DNA of 64,000 nucleotides. It comes from Labedaea rhizosphaerae. GTDB taxonomy: Bacteria; Actinomycetota; Actinomycetes; Mycobacteriales; Pseudonocardiaceae. The stretch lies in assembly GCF_004362825.1 (NCBI RefSeq), contig NZ_SNXZ01000001.1:62001-126000 (forward strand), given 5' to 3'. Under the pieces are notes generated by a model. That model saw nothing but the letters and a program-made list of their open reading frames with translations, did no database searches and was not told the DNA's origin. A program made the position numbers and the translations under genes. Every line of letters begins with the position of its first letter. Position 1 is the stretch's first letter. Of this stretch, positions 33,236 through 41,460 are shown in pieces.

Positions 33236-34294
33236 TCACAGCACCTGGCGTTCTTCGGCGAAGTGGCAGGCCGACATGGTCTTGCCGCCGCCGTTGAACT
33301 GCAATGGCGGTTCCTGCTCGGCGCAGATGTCCTGCGCCTTCCAGCACCGCGTGCGGAACCGGCAACCCGAGGGCGGGTTCACCGGGCTCGGCACGTCGCC
33401 GGTCAGCACGATGCGCTGGCGCTGGCGTTCCAGCTTCGGGTCCGGCACCGGCACCGCGGACAGCAACGCCTGCGTGTACGGGTGCATCGGGCGGGCGTAG
33501 ATGTCCTCGCGCGAGCCGATCTCGACGATCTTGCCCAGGTACATCACGGCCACGCGGTGCGAGATGTGCCGCACCACCGACAGGTCGTGCGCGACGAACA
33601 CGTACGCGAGGTGCAGGCGCTCCTGCAGTTCCTCGAGCAGGTTCACCACACCGGCCTGCACGGACACGTCCAGCGCCGACACCGGTTCGTCCAGCACGAC
33701 GAGCTTCGGGTTCAGCGCGAGCGCGCGGGCGATGCCGATGCGCTGGCGCTGACCGCCGGAGAACTCGTGCGGGTAGCGGTTGCGGTGCTCGGGGTTGAGC
33801 CCGACCAGCTCCAGCAGTTCGTTGACCCGGTGCTGGATGCCCCGCTCGCCCTTGACGCCGTGGATCTTGAGCGGCTCGGCGACGATGTCGTTGACCTGCC
33901 AGCGCGGGTCGAGCGACGCGTACGGGTCCTGGAACACGATCTGCGCCTCGCGGCGCAACGCACGCAGCCGCTTCCCGCTCATCGTGGTGAGTTCCTTGCC
34001 CTCGAACTTCACCGAGCCCGACGTGGGCTTGTGCAGCTGGAGGATGGCCCGCCCGGTGGTGGACTTGCCACAGCCGGACTCGCCGACCAGGCCGAGGGTT
34101 TCCCCGGCGTTCAGGTCGAACGAGATGTCCGAGACGGCGTGCACCGTGCCGACCGCGCGCGGGATGATGCCGTGGCCGCGCACCGGGAACGTCTTGACCA
34201 GGTTGCGCACCTGCAGCAACGCGCCCGAGTTCGGCTCGCCGGCCGACGCGGGACCGGCGGTCGACGCCGTCAAGGTGTCAGTGGAGTCGCTCAT
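33236..34294 (-). CDS. Oligopeptide/dipeptide ABC transporter ATPase (OppF/DppF type)
   Basis: This 352-residue ABC ATPase has Walker [10 protein letters not shown], signature [14 protein letters not shown], Walker [14 protein letters not shown], and the C-terminal oligopeptide-transporter extension with [19 protein letters not shown], whose cysteines fit the iron-sulfur/zinc motif of OppD/OppF proteins. Together with the partner ATPase it powers import of peptides. Its ATG overlaps the previous gene's stop by four bases. It is the last gene of the five-gene cluster and is followed by a strong terminator. Confidence 0.93.
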   Translation of the reverse strand: MSDSTDTLTASTAGPASAGEPNSGALLQVRNLVKTFPVRGHGIIPRAVGTVHAVSDISFDLNAGETLGLVGESGCGKSTTGRAILQLHKPTSGSVKFEGKELTTMSGKRLRALRREAQIVFQDPYASLDPRWQVNDIVAEPLKIHGVKGERGIQHRVNELLELVGLNPEHRNRYPHEFSGGQRQRIGIARALALNPKLVVLDEPVSALDVSVQAGVVNLLEELQERLHLAYVFVAHDLSVVRHISHRVAVMYLGKIVEIGSREDIYARPMHPYTQALLSAVPVPDPKLERQRQRIVLTGDVPSPVNPPSGCRFRTRCWKAQDICAEQEPPLQFNGGGKTMSACHFAEERQVL

Positions 34295-35454
34295 GAGCTC
34301 GTGCTCTCCTCTTGGCTGCCGTCGACTTCGTGCACGTCGGCGACGAGTGCGGCCTCCGGGTCGAACTCGATCATCGACGCCGGGTTCTCGATCACGCCGA
34401 TCTCCTCGGTCGCGAAGAGCTTCGACGGCGTGTCGATGGTGGCCAGGTGCCGCCAGCGGATGCACCGCGCGGTGTGCGCGGGGTTCTCCGTGGCCTCGAG
34501 CGGCGGCTCGGCGGTCCGGCAGTCGTCGATGGCCAGCGGGCAGCGCGGCGAGAACGAGCAGCCATGCGGCAGGTTCACCAGCGAAGGCGGGGCGCCCTTG
34601 ATCGGGGTGAGCCGCTTGCCCAGCATCGCCGGGTTCGGGATCGACCCGAGCAGCCCGACCGCGTAGGGCATCCGCGGGGTCTCGAAGACCTCCTCGACCG
34701 TGCCGGACTCGACCACCGTGCCCGCGTACATCACCTGCACGCGGTCCACCATGCCGGCCACGACGCCCAGGTCGTGGGTGATCAGCATGATCGCGGCGTT
34801 GGTCTCGTCCTTGATCCGCATCAGCGTGTCGAGGATCTGGGCCTGCACCGTCACGTCCAGCGCCGTGGTCGGCTCGTCCGCGATGATCACGTCCGGGTCG
34901 TTGATGATCGCCATGGCGATGATCACGCGCTGGCGCATGCCGCCGGAGAACTCGTGCGGGTACTGCGACGCACGCTTGTCCGGCTGCGGGATGCCGACCA
35001 GCTCCAGCGCCTCGACGGCCTTGGCCCAGGCGACCTTCTTGGGCACCTCGTGGTGCGCCCGGTACGCCTCGGCCAGCTGCCACCCGACCGTGAAGACGGG
35101 GTTCAGCGAGGTCATCGGGTCCTGGAAGATCATGGCGATGCCGTTGTTGCGCAACGGCTGGAGCTGCTTGTAGTTCAGCCCGACGAGCTCGCGGCCGCGG
35201 TAGCGGATCGAGCCCTCGATCTTCGCGGTGTTGGGCAGCAGCCCCATGATCGCCGTGGACGACACCGACTTGCCGGAGCCGGACTCGCCGACGATGCCGA
35301 GCACCTCACCCGGCCTGAGCGCGAACGAGATGTCGCGCACCGCGTGCACGTCGCCGTCGTCGGTGGGGAAGGTGACGGAGAGGTGGTCGACCTCGAGCAC
35401 CTTCTCGTTGGCCGCGACGGGTGTCTCGTCGACCAGCAGTGGGGATTCGCTCAT
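34291..35454 (-). CDS. Oligopeptide/dipeptide ABC transporter ATPase (OppD/DppD type)
   Basis: This 387-residue ABC ATPase has Walker [10 protein letters not shown], signature [14 protein letters not shown], Walker [14 protein letters not shown], and the C-terminal [20 protein letters not shown] segment of OppD-type proteins. It ends with an acidic tail ([19 protein letters not shown]) beyond the usual boundary. Its start overlaps the permease stop by one base. It forms a heterodimer with the downstream ATPase. Confidence 0.93.
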   Translation of the reverse strand: MSESPLLVDETPVAANEKVLEVDHLSVTFPTDDGDVHAVRDISFALRPGEVLGIVGESGSGKSVSSTAIMGLLPNTAKIEGSIRYRGRELVGLNYKQLQPLRNNGIAMIFQDPMTSLNPVFTVGWQLAEAYRAHHEVPKKVAWAKAVEALELVGIPQPDKRASQYPHEFSGGMRQRVIIAMAIINDPDVIIADEPTTALDVTVQAQILDTLMRIKDETNAAIMLITHDLGVVAGMVDRVQVMYAGTVVESGTVEEVFETPRMPYAVGLLGSIPNPAMLGKRLTPIKGAPPSLVNLPHGCSFSPRCPLAIDDCRTAEPPLEATENPAHTARCIRWRHLATIDTPSKLFATEEIGVIENPASMIEFDPEAALVADVHEVDGSQEESTSS

Positions 35455-36407
35455 CAGGCACGCACCTTCGTCTGCCTCGGGTCGAACGCGTCACGCAGGC
35501 CGTCGCCGATGAAGTTCACCGCGAGCGACAGCAGCACGATGATCACGAACGGGCCCCAGAACAGCCACGGCCGTTCCTCGACCTGCGAGTAGTTCTCACT
35601 GACGATCAAACCGAGGGACGTGTCCGGCGGTTGCACGCCGAGACCGATGAACGACAGCGCCGCCTCCGCGAGCACCGCGGTGGCCACGGCCAGCGTGGCG
35701 TTCACGGTGATGCTGCCGATCATGTTGGGGATCAGGTGCCGGAAGACGATCCACGGGGTGCCGGCGCCTGAGGCCCGCGACGCCTCGATGAACTCGCGGG
35801 CCGAGAGCGACAGCGTCTCACCGCGGCTGATGCGGGCGACCTGCATCCAGCCGAACGCGGCGAGGATCAAAGCCACCGTGTACCAGCTGCCCTGGAACGC
35901 GCGGATCAGGATCGCGGCGACGGCGATCTGCGGGATGACCAGCAGCAGGTCGACCAGGCGCATCAACGCCGAGTCGATGAAGCCGCGCAGGTAGCCCGCG
36001 ACCGCGCCGACGACCACGCCGACGAACGTCGAGCCGAGCGCGACCACGATCGCGATCTGCACGGACAGCCGGGTGCCGCGGATCAGCTGCGCCAGCATGT
36101 CCTTGCCGATCTGGGTGGTCCCGAGCGGGTGCGCGCCGCTGGGCGTCTCGTAGCGCCCGCCGGTCGCGTCGTCGACCGAGACGCTCCAGAAGAACGGGCC
36201 GAGGAACCCGAAGATCACGATGAGCAGGAACACGATGAGGCTGGCCACGGCCAGCTTGTGCCGGAAGAACCGGCGCAGGATCAGGGTGCTCTGCTTGCGC
36301 GCCTTGGTGGCGTCGAACTCGCTGATCCGCTCGCCCGCCTCGGGGTCGAGCGCGACCCCGGGCGAGCTGGACGGCTGGAGCGGGTTGCCGGAAATCGGAT
36401 TAGCCAA
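35454..36407 (-). CDS. Oligopeptide/dipeptide ABC transporter permease (OppC/DppC type)
   Basis: This is a 317-residue inner-membrane permease with a cytoplasmic N-terminal arm, then six membrane segments (first near 52-72). The EAA loop EFIEASRASGAGTPWIVFRH is where the ATPases dock. The start is probably TTG at 36407 (LANPISGNPLQ), which has a GAGG ribosome site and overlaps the upstream permease by eight bases. Longer upstream readings would run far into that gene. Confidence 0.9.
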   Translation of the reverse strand: MANPISGNPLQPSSSPGVALDPEAGERISEFDATKARKQSTLILRRFFRHKLAVASLIVFLLIVIFGFLGPFFWSVSVDDATGGRYETPSGAHPLGTTQIGKDMLAQLIRGTRLSVQIAIVVALGSTFVGVVVGAVAGYLRGFIDSALMRLVDLLLVIPQIAVAAILIRAFQGSWYTVALILAAFGWMQVARISRGETLSLSAREFIEASRASGAGTPWIVFRHLIPNMIGSITVNATLAVATAVLAEAALSFIGLGVQPPDTSLGLIVSENYSQVEERPWLFWGPFVIIVLLSLAVNFIGDGLRDAFDPRQTKVRA

Positions 36408-37398
36408 GGCGGATCCTCGGGTCAAGGATGCCGTACATGATGTCGGCGACCAGGTTGAAGAGGATGACAAGGGATGCGGTGACCATCAGCCACCCCATCA
36501 GCATGTAGGGGTCGCGCCCGCGCACCGAGGCGACCAGCAGCTGACCCATGCCGTGCCAGCCGAACACGTTCTCGGTGATGATCGCGCCGGCGAACAGTGC
36601 GGCGGCGTTCAGCGAGAACAGCGTGGTCACCGGGATCATCGCGTTGCGGAACGCGTGCCGGAAGACCACCCGGCGCTGCGAGAGCCCCTTGGCGCGCGCC
36701 GTGCGCACGTAGTCGGAGTTCAGCGTCTCCAGCATCGAAGCGCGCTGGAACCGGCTGTACGCGGCGAAGCTGATCAGCATCAGCGTGATCGTCGGCAGGA
36801 TGTACGTACCGGTGTACTTGAAGATGACCTCACCGAACGAGCCCTGGAAGCCGCCCGAGGCCGGGCTGACGGTGGAGATCCACCGGTCCATGCCCATGCT
36901 GGTGAGGACGTTGTTGAACCTGATGCCGTAGGTCTTGAGGACCACCGCGACGCAGAAGACGGGCATCGAGAACATCAGGAAGGCCGCGGACGTCGCGAGG
37001 TAGTCGAAGATCGAGTACTGCTTGACGGCGGCGAGCACGCCCACCGCGACACCGATGATGATGGCCAGGATCTCGGCGCCGACCACCAGCCGGGCCGTGA
37101 TCCACAGCGCCTGCATCACCGAGGTGTACACATCGGCGCCGGCCTGGCCGAGCGCGATGCTGTTGCCCCAGTCGCCCTTGAAGAAATTGCCGAGCCAGTC
37201 GAAGTAGCGGGCGATCAGCGGCTTGTCCAAGCCCATGCTGACCGCGATGTCGTGCACCTTCTCCGGCGTCATACCGGGCTTGGCCTTGAGGTCGGCGAGG
37301 GGGTCGCCGATCGAGCCAACTATCAGGAAGGACAGGAAGCTGGCGACCAGCAACAGGGGGATGGAGATCAGCAATCTGCGAATTATGTAGCGAATCAT
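36400..37398 (-). CDS. Oligopeptide/dipeptide ABC transporter permease (OppB/DppB type)
   Basis: This 332-residue permease starts MIRYIIRRLLISIPLLLVAS, the canonical DppB N-terminus. It has a large periplasmic loop after TM1, and an EAA motif DYVRTARAKGLSQRRVVFRH for ATPase contact. It ends with LVADIMYGILDPRIRLG, also canonical. It is the first gene after the intergenic terminator-like hairpin that separates it from the substrate-binding lipoprotein gene. Confidence 0.93.
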   Translation of the reverse strand: MIRYIIRRLLISIPLLLVASFLSFLIVGSIGDPLADLKAKPGMTPEKVHDIAVSMGLDKPLIARYFDWLGNFFKGDWGNSIALGQAGADVYTSVMQALWITARLVVGAEILAIIIGVAVGVLAAVKQYSIFDYLATSAAFLMFSMPVFCVAVVLKTYGIRFNNVLTSMGMDRWISTVSPASGGFQGSFGEVIFKYTGTYILPTITLMLISFAAYSRFQRASMLETLNSDYVRTARAKGLSQRRVVFRHAFRNAMIPVTTLFSLNAAALFAGAIITENVFGWHGMGQLLVASVRGRDPYMLMGWLMVTASLVILFNLVADIMYGILDPRIRLG

Positions 37399-37501
37399 GT
37401 CCTTTTCGCTCCTCGGTGGGGCCGGGGGCGGCCTCGTGAGCCGACGTCGGCGGACCCGCTGGACGGCGTTAGTAAGTGTGCCTCTCGCTGGACCCGTACC
37501 C

Positions 37502-37541
37502 AAGAGGAGGGGCCGGACTTCTGGTCCGACCCCTCCCTCTT
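37502..37541 (-). terminator. Strong hairpin between the binding-protein gene and the permease genes
   Basis: AAGAGGAGGGGCCGGAC (37502-37518) pairs with GTCCGACCCCTCCCTCTT (37524-37541) with one bulged base and one G-U-type mismatch; the loop is five bases. It lies 34 bp past the stop of the lipoprotein gene and about 100 bp before the permease start. Such partial terminators are the standard way to make more binding protein than membrane components (established for many ABC operons; inference here). Confidence 0.75.
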
Positions 37542-37575
37542 GTTCGACTCGGATCAGCCGCGCGAGCGGCTCATC

Positions 37576-39381
37576 TCAGCCTTGCTTGACCCACTCGTTG
37601 GCGTTCCACAGCGCACCGTTGTAGCTCTGGAAGTACACGCTGTCGATGCCCTTGTAGGACCACATGTTCGGCGGGTTGAACAGCGGCAGGGAGTAGTTGT
37701 CCTCCGCGAGCTGCTTGTCCGCCTGCGCGTAGAGCTGGTTCGCCGCGGCCGGGTCGGTCGACTTCACCGCGTCCTTGAAGAACTGGTCGACCTTGGGGTC
37801 GCTGTACGCGGACCAGTTCTGGCCGGCACCGGTGGAGTAGATCGCCTGGGTACCCGACTTGAACGGAGCCGCGGACCACGCGAAGAGCGCCACGTCGTAG
37901 TCACCGGCGCTGACCCGGGTGTCGAGGAAGTTCGGGTCGGTGTCGTCCTTGACGTCGATGCCGGCAGCCTTGCAGTTGGACTGGATGAGCTCCACGGTCT
38001 GCTTGCGGCGCGGGATGTCCGTGTGGCTGATCTTGAAGCTCAGCTTCTGGCCACCCTTGGTCATGATGCCGTCGCCACCCGGGGCCCAGCCGGCACCGGT
38101 CAGCGTCGCCTTGGCCTCGTCGGCCTTGCCCGTGTACTGGGCGTAGTTGTCGACGTAGCCGTTCTCGCCCTGGAAGAACAGGAGGCTGCCGAGCGGCTTG
38201 GCGTCCGGCTGGATCGGCCGGATCAGCTTCTCGACCAGTGCCTCGCGGTTGACGCACTGCATGAACGCCTTGCGCACCGCCGGGTCCTGGAACAGCTTGT
38301 TCTTGTAGTTCAGGTCGAGGTGCTCGAAGGACAGACCCGCCTTGGCACCGAAGACCACACCCTGCGAGGACAGGTTGCGCAGCCGGTCGGCGGCGTTGGC
38401 GTCGGGCTGGGCCGACGAGGTGACGTCGAGCTCACCGTTCTCCAGCGCCTGGGCCTGGGCGACCTGGTCGGAGACGCCACGCAGGACGATCTTCGCCGGG
38501 CCGGCCTTGTTGCCGACGAACGCGTCGTTGCGCTCCAGGGTCACCGAGTTGTTCTGCTCGAAGCCGGTGATCTTGAACGGACCCGACGCGGGCATGAGCT
38601 TGGCGTCGAAGCCGTTCCACTTCGTGTTCCAGAAGTCGGCGACCTTCTTGATGTCGGCCGAGTCGGTCGGCTTCACCTTGGTGATGTCGGCGACGCCGGT
38701 CTGCTGCTCGACGATGTGCGCCGGCAGGACGTCACTGGAGACACCGAACAGACCCTTGTAGTCCGGGTACGGGTCGGTGAAGGTCGTGACGACGGTGTTC
38801 GGGTCGGTGCACTCGACCTTGTTGATCAGCTCGTAGCCGGTGGTCGACGCGGCCGAGAAGGCCGGCTTGCCGCCGTTCTTGGCCAGACCAGCCTGCGACA
38901 GCCAGTCCAGGTAGAAGTCGTGGCAGCCCCATGCGGCGCCGTCCGACCACTTCACGTTCGGCTTGATCTTCCAGGTCACCGTGAACGGCGCCTTGTTGGT
39001 CACCTCGACGGAGTCCATGACGTCCTTGTTCAGCAGGACGTTGTTGTTGCCGTCGAGCAGGTACGCACCCGCGAGGACCTGGGTCAGCGCGAAGGTGTTG
39101 TACGAGTTGTTGCCGTCCGCGGTCTGGTTGTTGTACGTCGTGAACGGGTTGTCCGTGGCGACCGTGAAGGTGTCGTTCGACAACGGCACCTTGGGCGCCG
39201 TGTACTCCGACTTGTTGACCTCGCCCTTGGCTTCGCCGGCCGCGACGCCGCCGGGACCGTTGGTCGGAGTGCCTGCGTCGCCACCGCCATTGTCGCTGGA
39301 CCCGCCACAGGCCTGCAGCACAAGGGCCGCTCCGACGAACAGCACTGCCAACGGCGTTGCTGTGGATCTCTTAATTGACAC
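37576..39381 (-). CDS. Peptide ABC transporter substrate-binding lipoprotein (SBP family 5)
   Basis: This is a 601-residue extracytoplasmic binding protein. The N-terminus is a lipoprotein signal with lipobox LQAC followed by a Gly/Ser/Asp linker, so it is membrane-anchored by lipid. The SBP_bac_5 domain fills the remainder (VTWKIKPNVKWSDGAAWG, GPFKITGFEQNNSVTLERND). It binds oligopeptides for the permease encoded downstream. GTG at 39381 has GGAGGG six bases upstream. A 236-bp region ahead of it separates it from the next lipoprotein gene and should hold the operon promoter. Confidence 0.92.
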   Translation of the reverse strand: MSIKRSTATPLAVLFVGAALVLQACGGSSDNGGGDAGTPTNGPGGVAAGEAKGEVNKSEYTAPKVPLSNDTFTVATDNPFTTYNNQTADGNNSYNTFALTQVLAGAYLLDGNNNVLLNKDVMDSVEVTNKAPFTVTWKIKPNVKWSDGAAWGCHDFYLDWLSQAGLAKNGGKPAFSAASTTGYELINKVECTDPNTVVTTFTDPYPDYKGLFGVSSDVLPAHIVEQQTGVADITKVKPTDSADIKKVADFWNTKWNGFDAKLMPASGPFKITGFEQNNSVTLERNDAFVGNKAGPAKIVLRGVSDQVAQAQALENGELDVTSSAQPDANAADRLRNLSSQGVVFGAKAGLSFEHLDLNYKNKLFQDPAVRKAFMQCVNREALVEKLIRPIQPDAKPLGSLLFFQGENGYVDNYAQYTGKADEAKATLTGAGWAPGGDGIMTKGGQKLSFKISHTDIPRRKQTVELIQSNCKAAGIDVKDDTDPNFLDTRVSAGDYDVALFAWSAAPFKSGTQAIYSTGAGQNWSAYSDPKVDQFFKDAVKSTDPAAANQLYAQADKQLAEDNYSLPLFNPPNMWSYKGIDSVYFQSYNGALWNANEWVKQG

Positions 39382-39617
39382 GTGCCCTCCTAGCACTGGG
39401 CGTGCCGGTCGATCCGACCACGCCACGCCCGCTAACCAACACGCACCCAACGAGCCGTTGGGCGGCGCACTGCTGGAGCACGCTAGGAACCCCCAAGGCT
39501 CAGGTCACCCGAACACGGCCGATCGTGACCAAAGGGTGACTCGGTAGCGGTCAGTAGCAACACGACTGTTACCACTGAGTACGCACCGAATCTACCCGGG
39601 CACGCGCGGTAGGAGTT

Positions 39618-41339
39618 TCACCCCCGGGTCCGCTGCCATCCGGCGACCCCGGAAAAGGGTCCCGCGAGGGGTGCACCAACGCCGACACCGGACATTTCCG
39701 GCCGGACCGCGAGCGAGTCGCTTTCCTGGTAAAGGGGAATGACAATGGCATCGCGCCACAGCTGTGGTTCCAATTGGCTCAGCGTGTCCGGCAGCAGCGT
39801 CGCGCCCGTCAAAGCGGCGTCGATGGCGGCCTGCTGGCCGGTGTCGCAGTAGCCGGCCAGGTTCGCGGGCGTGTACTGAGCGGATTCACCGGAGCGCATG
39901 CAGCCGAAGTCGTCGGCGAGCACGGCGGCCGGGTCGCCGCCGGCCGGGCGGGGCAGCAACGCGATGTCGATGGCGCCCTCGGTGTTGGTCACCTGGCCCT
40001 GCGGCACGGGCGCGGCGAGCAGCGTGACCAACTGCGCCGCGGTCGGGCTGACCAGGCGCACCTGCACTCCGGCCGCGCTCAGTTCGCGCTGCAGTTCCTG
40101 CGCCATCTTCTGGTACGGCTCGTTGTCGGCGGGCGCGGCCACGGTCACGTCCAGTGGTCGCCCGTCCTTGAGCCACACGCCGCTCGTCTTCTTGTACCCG
40201 GCCTCGGTCAGCAGCCCTTCGGCCCCGGAGACGTCCTTCTTGGCCGGCCACTTGTCCGCCGGGATGGTTGCCTTGTAGCCGCTGCGCGAGGGCGCCAGCA
40301 CCAGGGCGTCGGCCCGCAGCCGGGCCGAGGGCCCACCGCCGGTGCCCGCGGCGATCAACTGGTCGCGGTCCAGGAAGGCCGCGATGGCCGAGCGCACGTG
40401 CCCGTCGGAGAGCTCCGGCCCTTCTGGGCGCAACAACACCGAGGCCACCGTCGGTCTCGGCACCGTGTAGATCTTGATCGCGCTGCCCAGCGCCTTGAGC
40501 TGCTCGACGCCGACCGAGTCCGTCGAGGCCAGCACCACGTGGTCGTGCTTGGTGCGCAGGGCGTCGACGAGGTCGGTCTGATCACCCCGGCGCAGCACCA
40601 GCCGCTCGGGCAGCGCGGGTGTCTCCCAGTAGCGGTCGTTGCGCTGCAGGATGATCTCGCCGCGGCCCACGTCCATGGTCTTGACCGAGAACTGGCCGGC
40701 CGTGGCCGGGAAGCTGTCCTGCAGGGCGCTGGCCCAGCCGCCGGGCGCGTCCTTGAGCAGGTGCGCGGGCAGCAGGGCCGCGAAGAGCGTGCGCCAGCCC
40801 GGGTAGGGCTGGGCGAAGGTCACCTCGACGACCTTGCCGGCCTCGCGTGCGGAGATGTTGGAGATCAGCCGGTAGCCGGCGCCGTCCACGACGCCCTGCG
40901 CGCCTCTGAGCTGCTCCCACAGGTAGACGAAGTCCTCGGCGGCCACCGGGGCCCCGTCCGACCACGAAGCGTCGCCACGCAGCTGGTAGGTGACCGTGTA
41001 GGGCTTGGAGTTGGTGACGTCCGCGGACACCATCAACGTCTTGTCGAGCTGCTCGGTGCCGTCGGCCGCCGGCCGGAACACCGAGGGCAGCATCAGGTTC
41101 GCCATCGCCGAGGTGATCGCCGACTGGTCGGCCACCTTGTGCGGGTTGTAGCCGCCCGCGACGCTGTCCATCCCGACCACGATCTCACCGAGATCGGTGG
41201 ACAGACCAGGCGAAACGGGCGGGACCGACGTGGTCACCACCGGGACCGGCGGTGTTCCCGTACACGCCGTCGCGAAGAGGCTGACCAGCACGAGCACAGC
41301 GACAAGCGCACCGAGCAAGCTCCCCGCCCTGCTGCGCAC
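39618..41339 (-). CDS. SBP-family-5 lipoprotein in the LpqW position
   Basis: This 573-residue lipoprotein has a signal peptide ending in ATAC and an SBP_bac_5 domain (QLRGDASWSDGAPVAAEDFV, GQFSVKTMDVGRGEIILQRN). It lies directly downstream of typA on the same strand. In M. tuberculosis the neighbour of typA (Rv1165) is lpqW (Rv1166), a binding-protein-like lipoprotein that controls phosphatidylinositol mannoside/lipoarabinomannan branching instead of transport. Position and fold make this a candidate LpqW orthologue; it could still be a plain peptide-binding protein. GGAGGG precedes the GTG start. Confidence 0.85.
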   Translation of the reverse strand: MRSRAGSLLGALVAVLVLVSLFATACTGTPPVPVVTTSVPPVSPGLSTDLGEIVVGMDSVAGGYNPHKVADQSAITSAMANLMLPSVFRPAADGTEQLDKTLMVSADVTNSKPYTVTYQLRGDASWSDGAPVAAEDFVYLWEQLRGAQGVVDGAGYRLISNISAREAGKVVEVTFAQPYPGWRTLFAALLPAHLLKDAPGGWASALQDSFPATAGQFSVKTMDVGRGEIILQRNDRYWETPALPERLVLRRGDQTDLVDALRTKHDHVVLASTDSVGVEQLKALGSAIKIYTVPRPTVASVLLRPEGPELSDGHVRSAIAAFLDRDQLIAAGTGGGPSARLRADALVLAPSRSGYKATIPADKWPAKKDVSGAEGLLTEAGYKKTSGVWLKDGRPLDVTVAAPADNEPYQKMAQELQRELSAAGVQVRLVSPTAAQLVTLLAAPVPQGQVTNTEGAIDIALLPRPAGGDPAAVLADDFGCMRSGESAQYTPANLAGYCDTGQQAAIDAALTGATLLPDTLSQLEPQLWRDAIVIPLYQESDSLAVRPEMSGVGVGAPLAGPFSGVAGWQRTRG

Positions 41340-41460
41340 GTGCCCTCCCCTCGACCGGTGGGCCATGGTGCCACCACCAGGCATGCCGCCGCAGGCAGAT
41401 TGCCAGACCCGGCCAGCGACAGGCCTCCCGCCTGTATACCGCCAACCGGATGAGCGCGTG

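Noticed and set aside
36220-39378. Open frame of over 1000 codons on the plus strand
   Set aside because: It is antisense to two permease genes and the binding-protein gene, which have clear motifs; long antisense frames are expected at this GC content.
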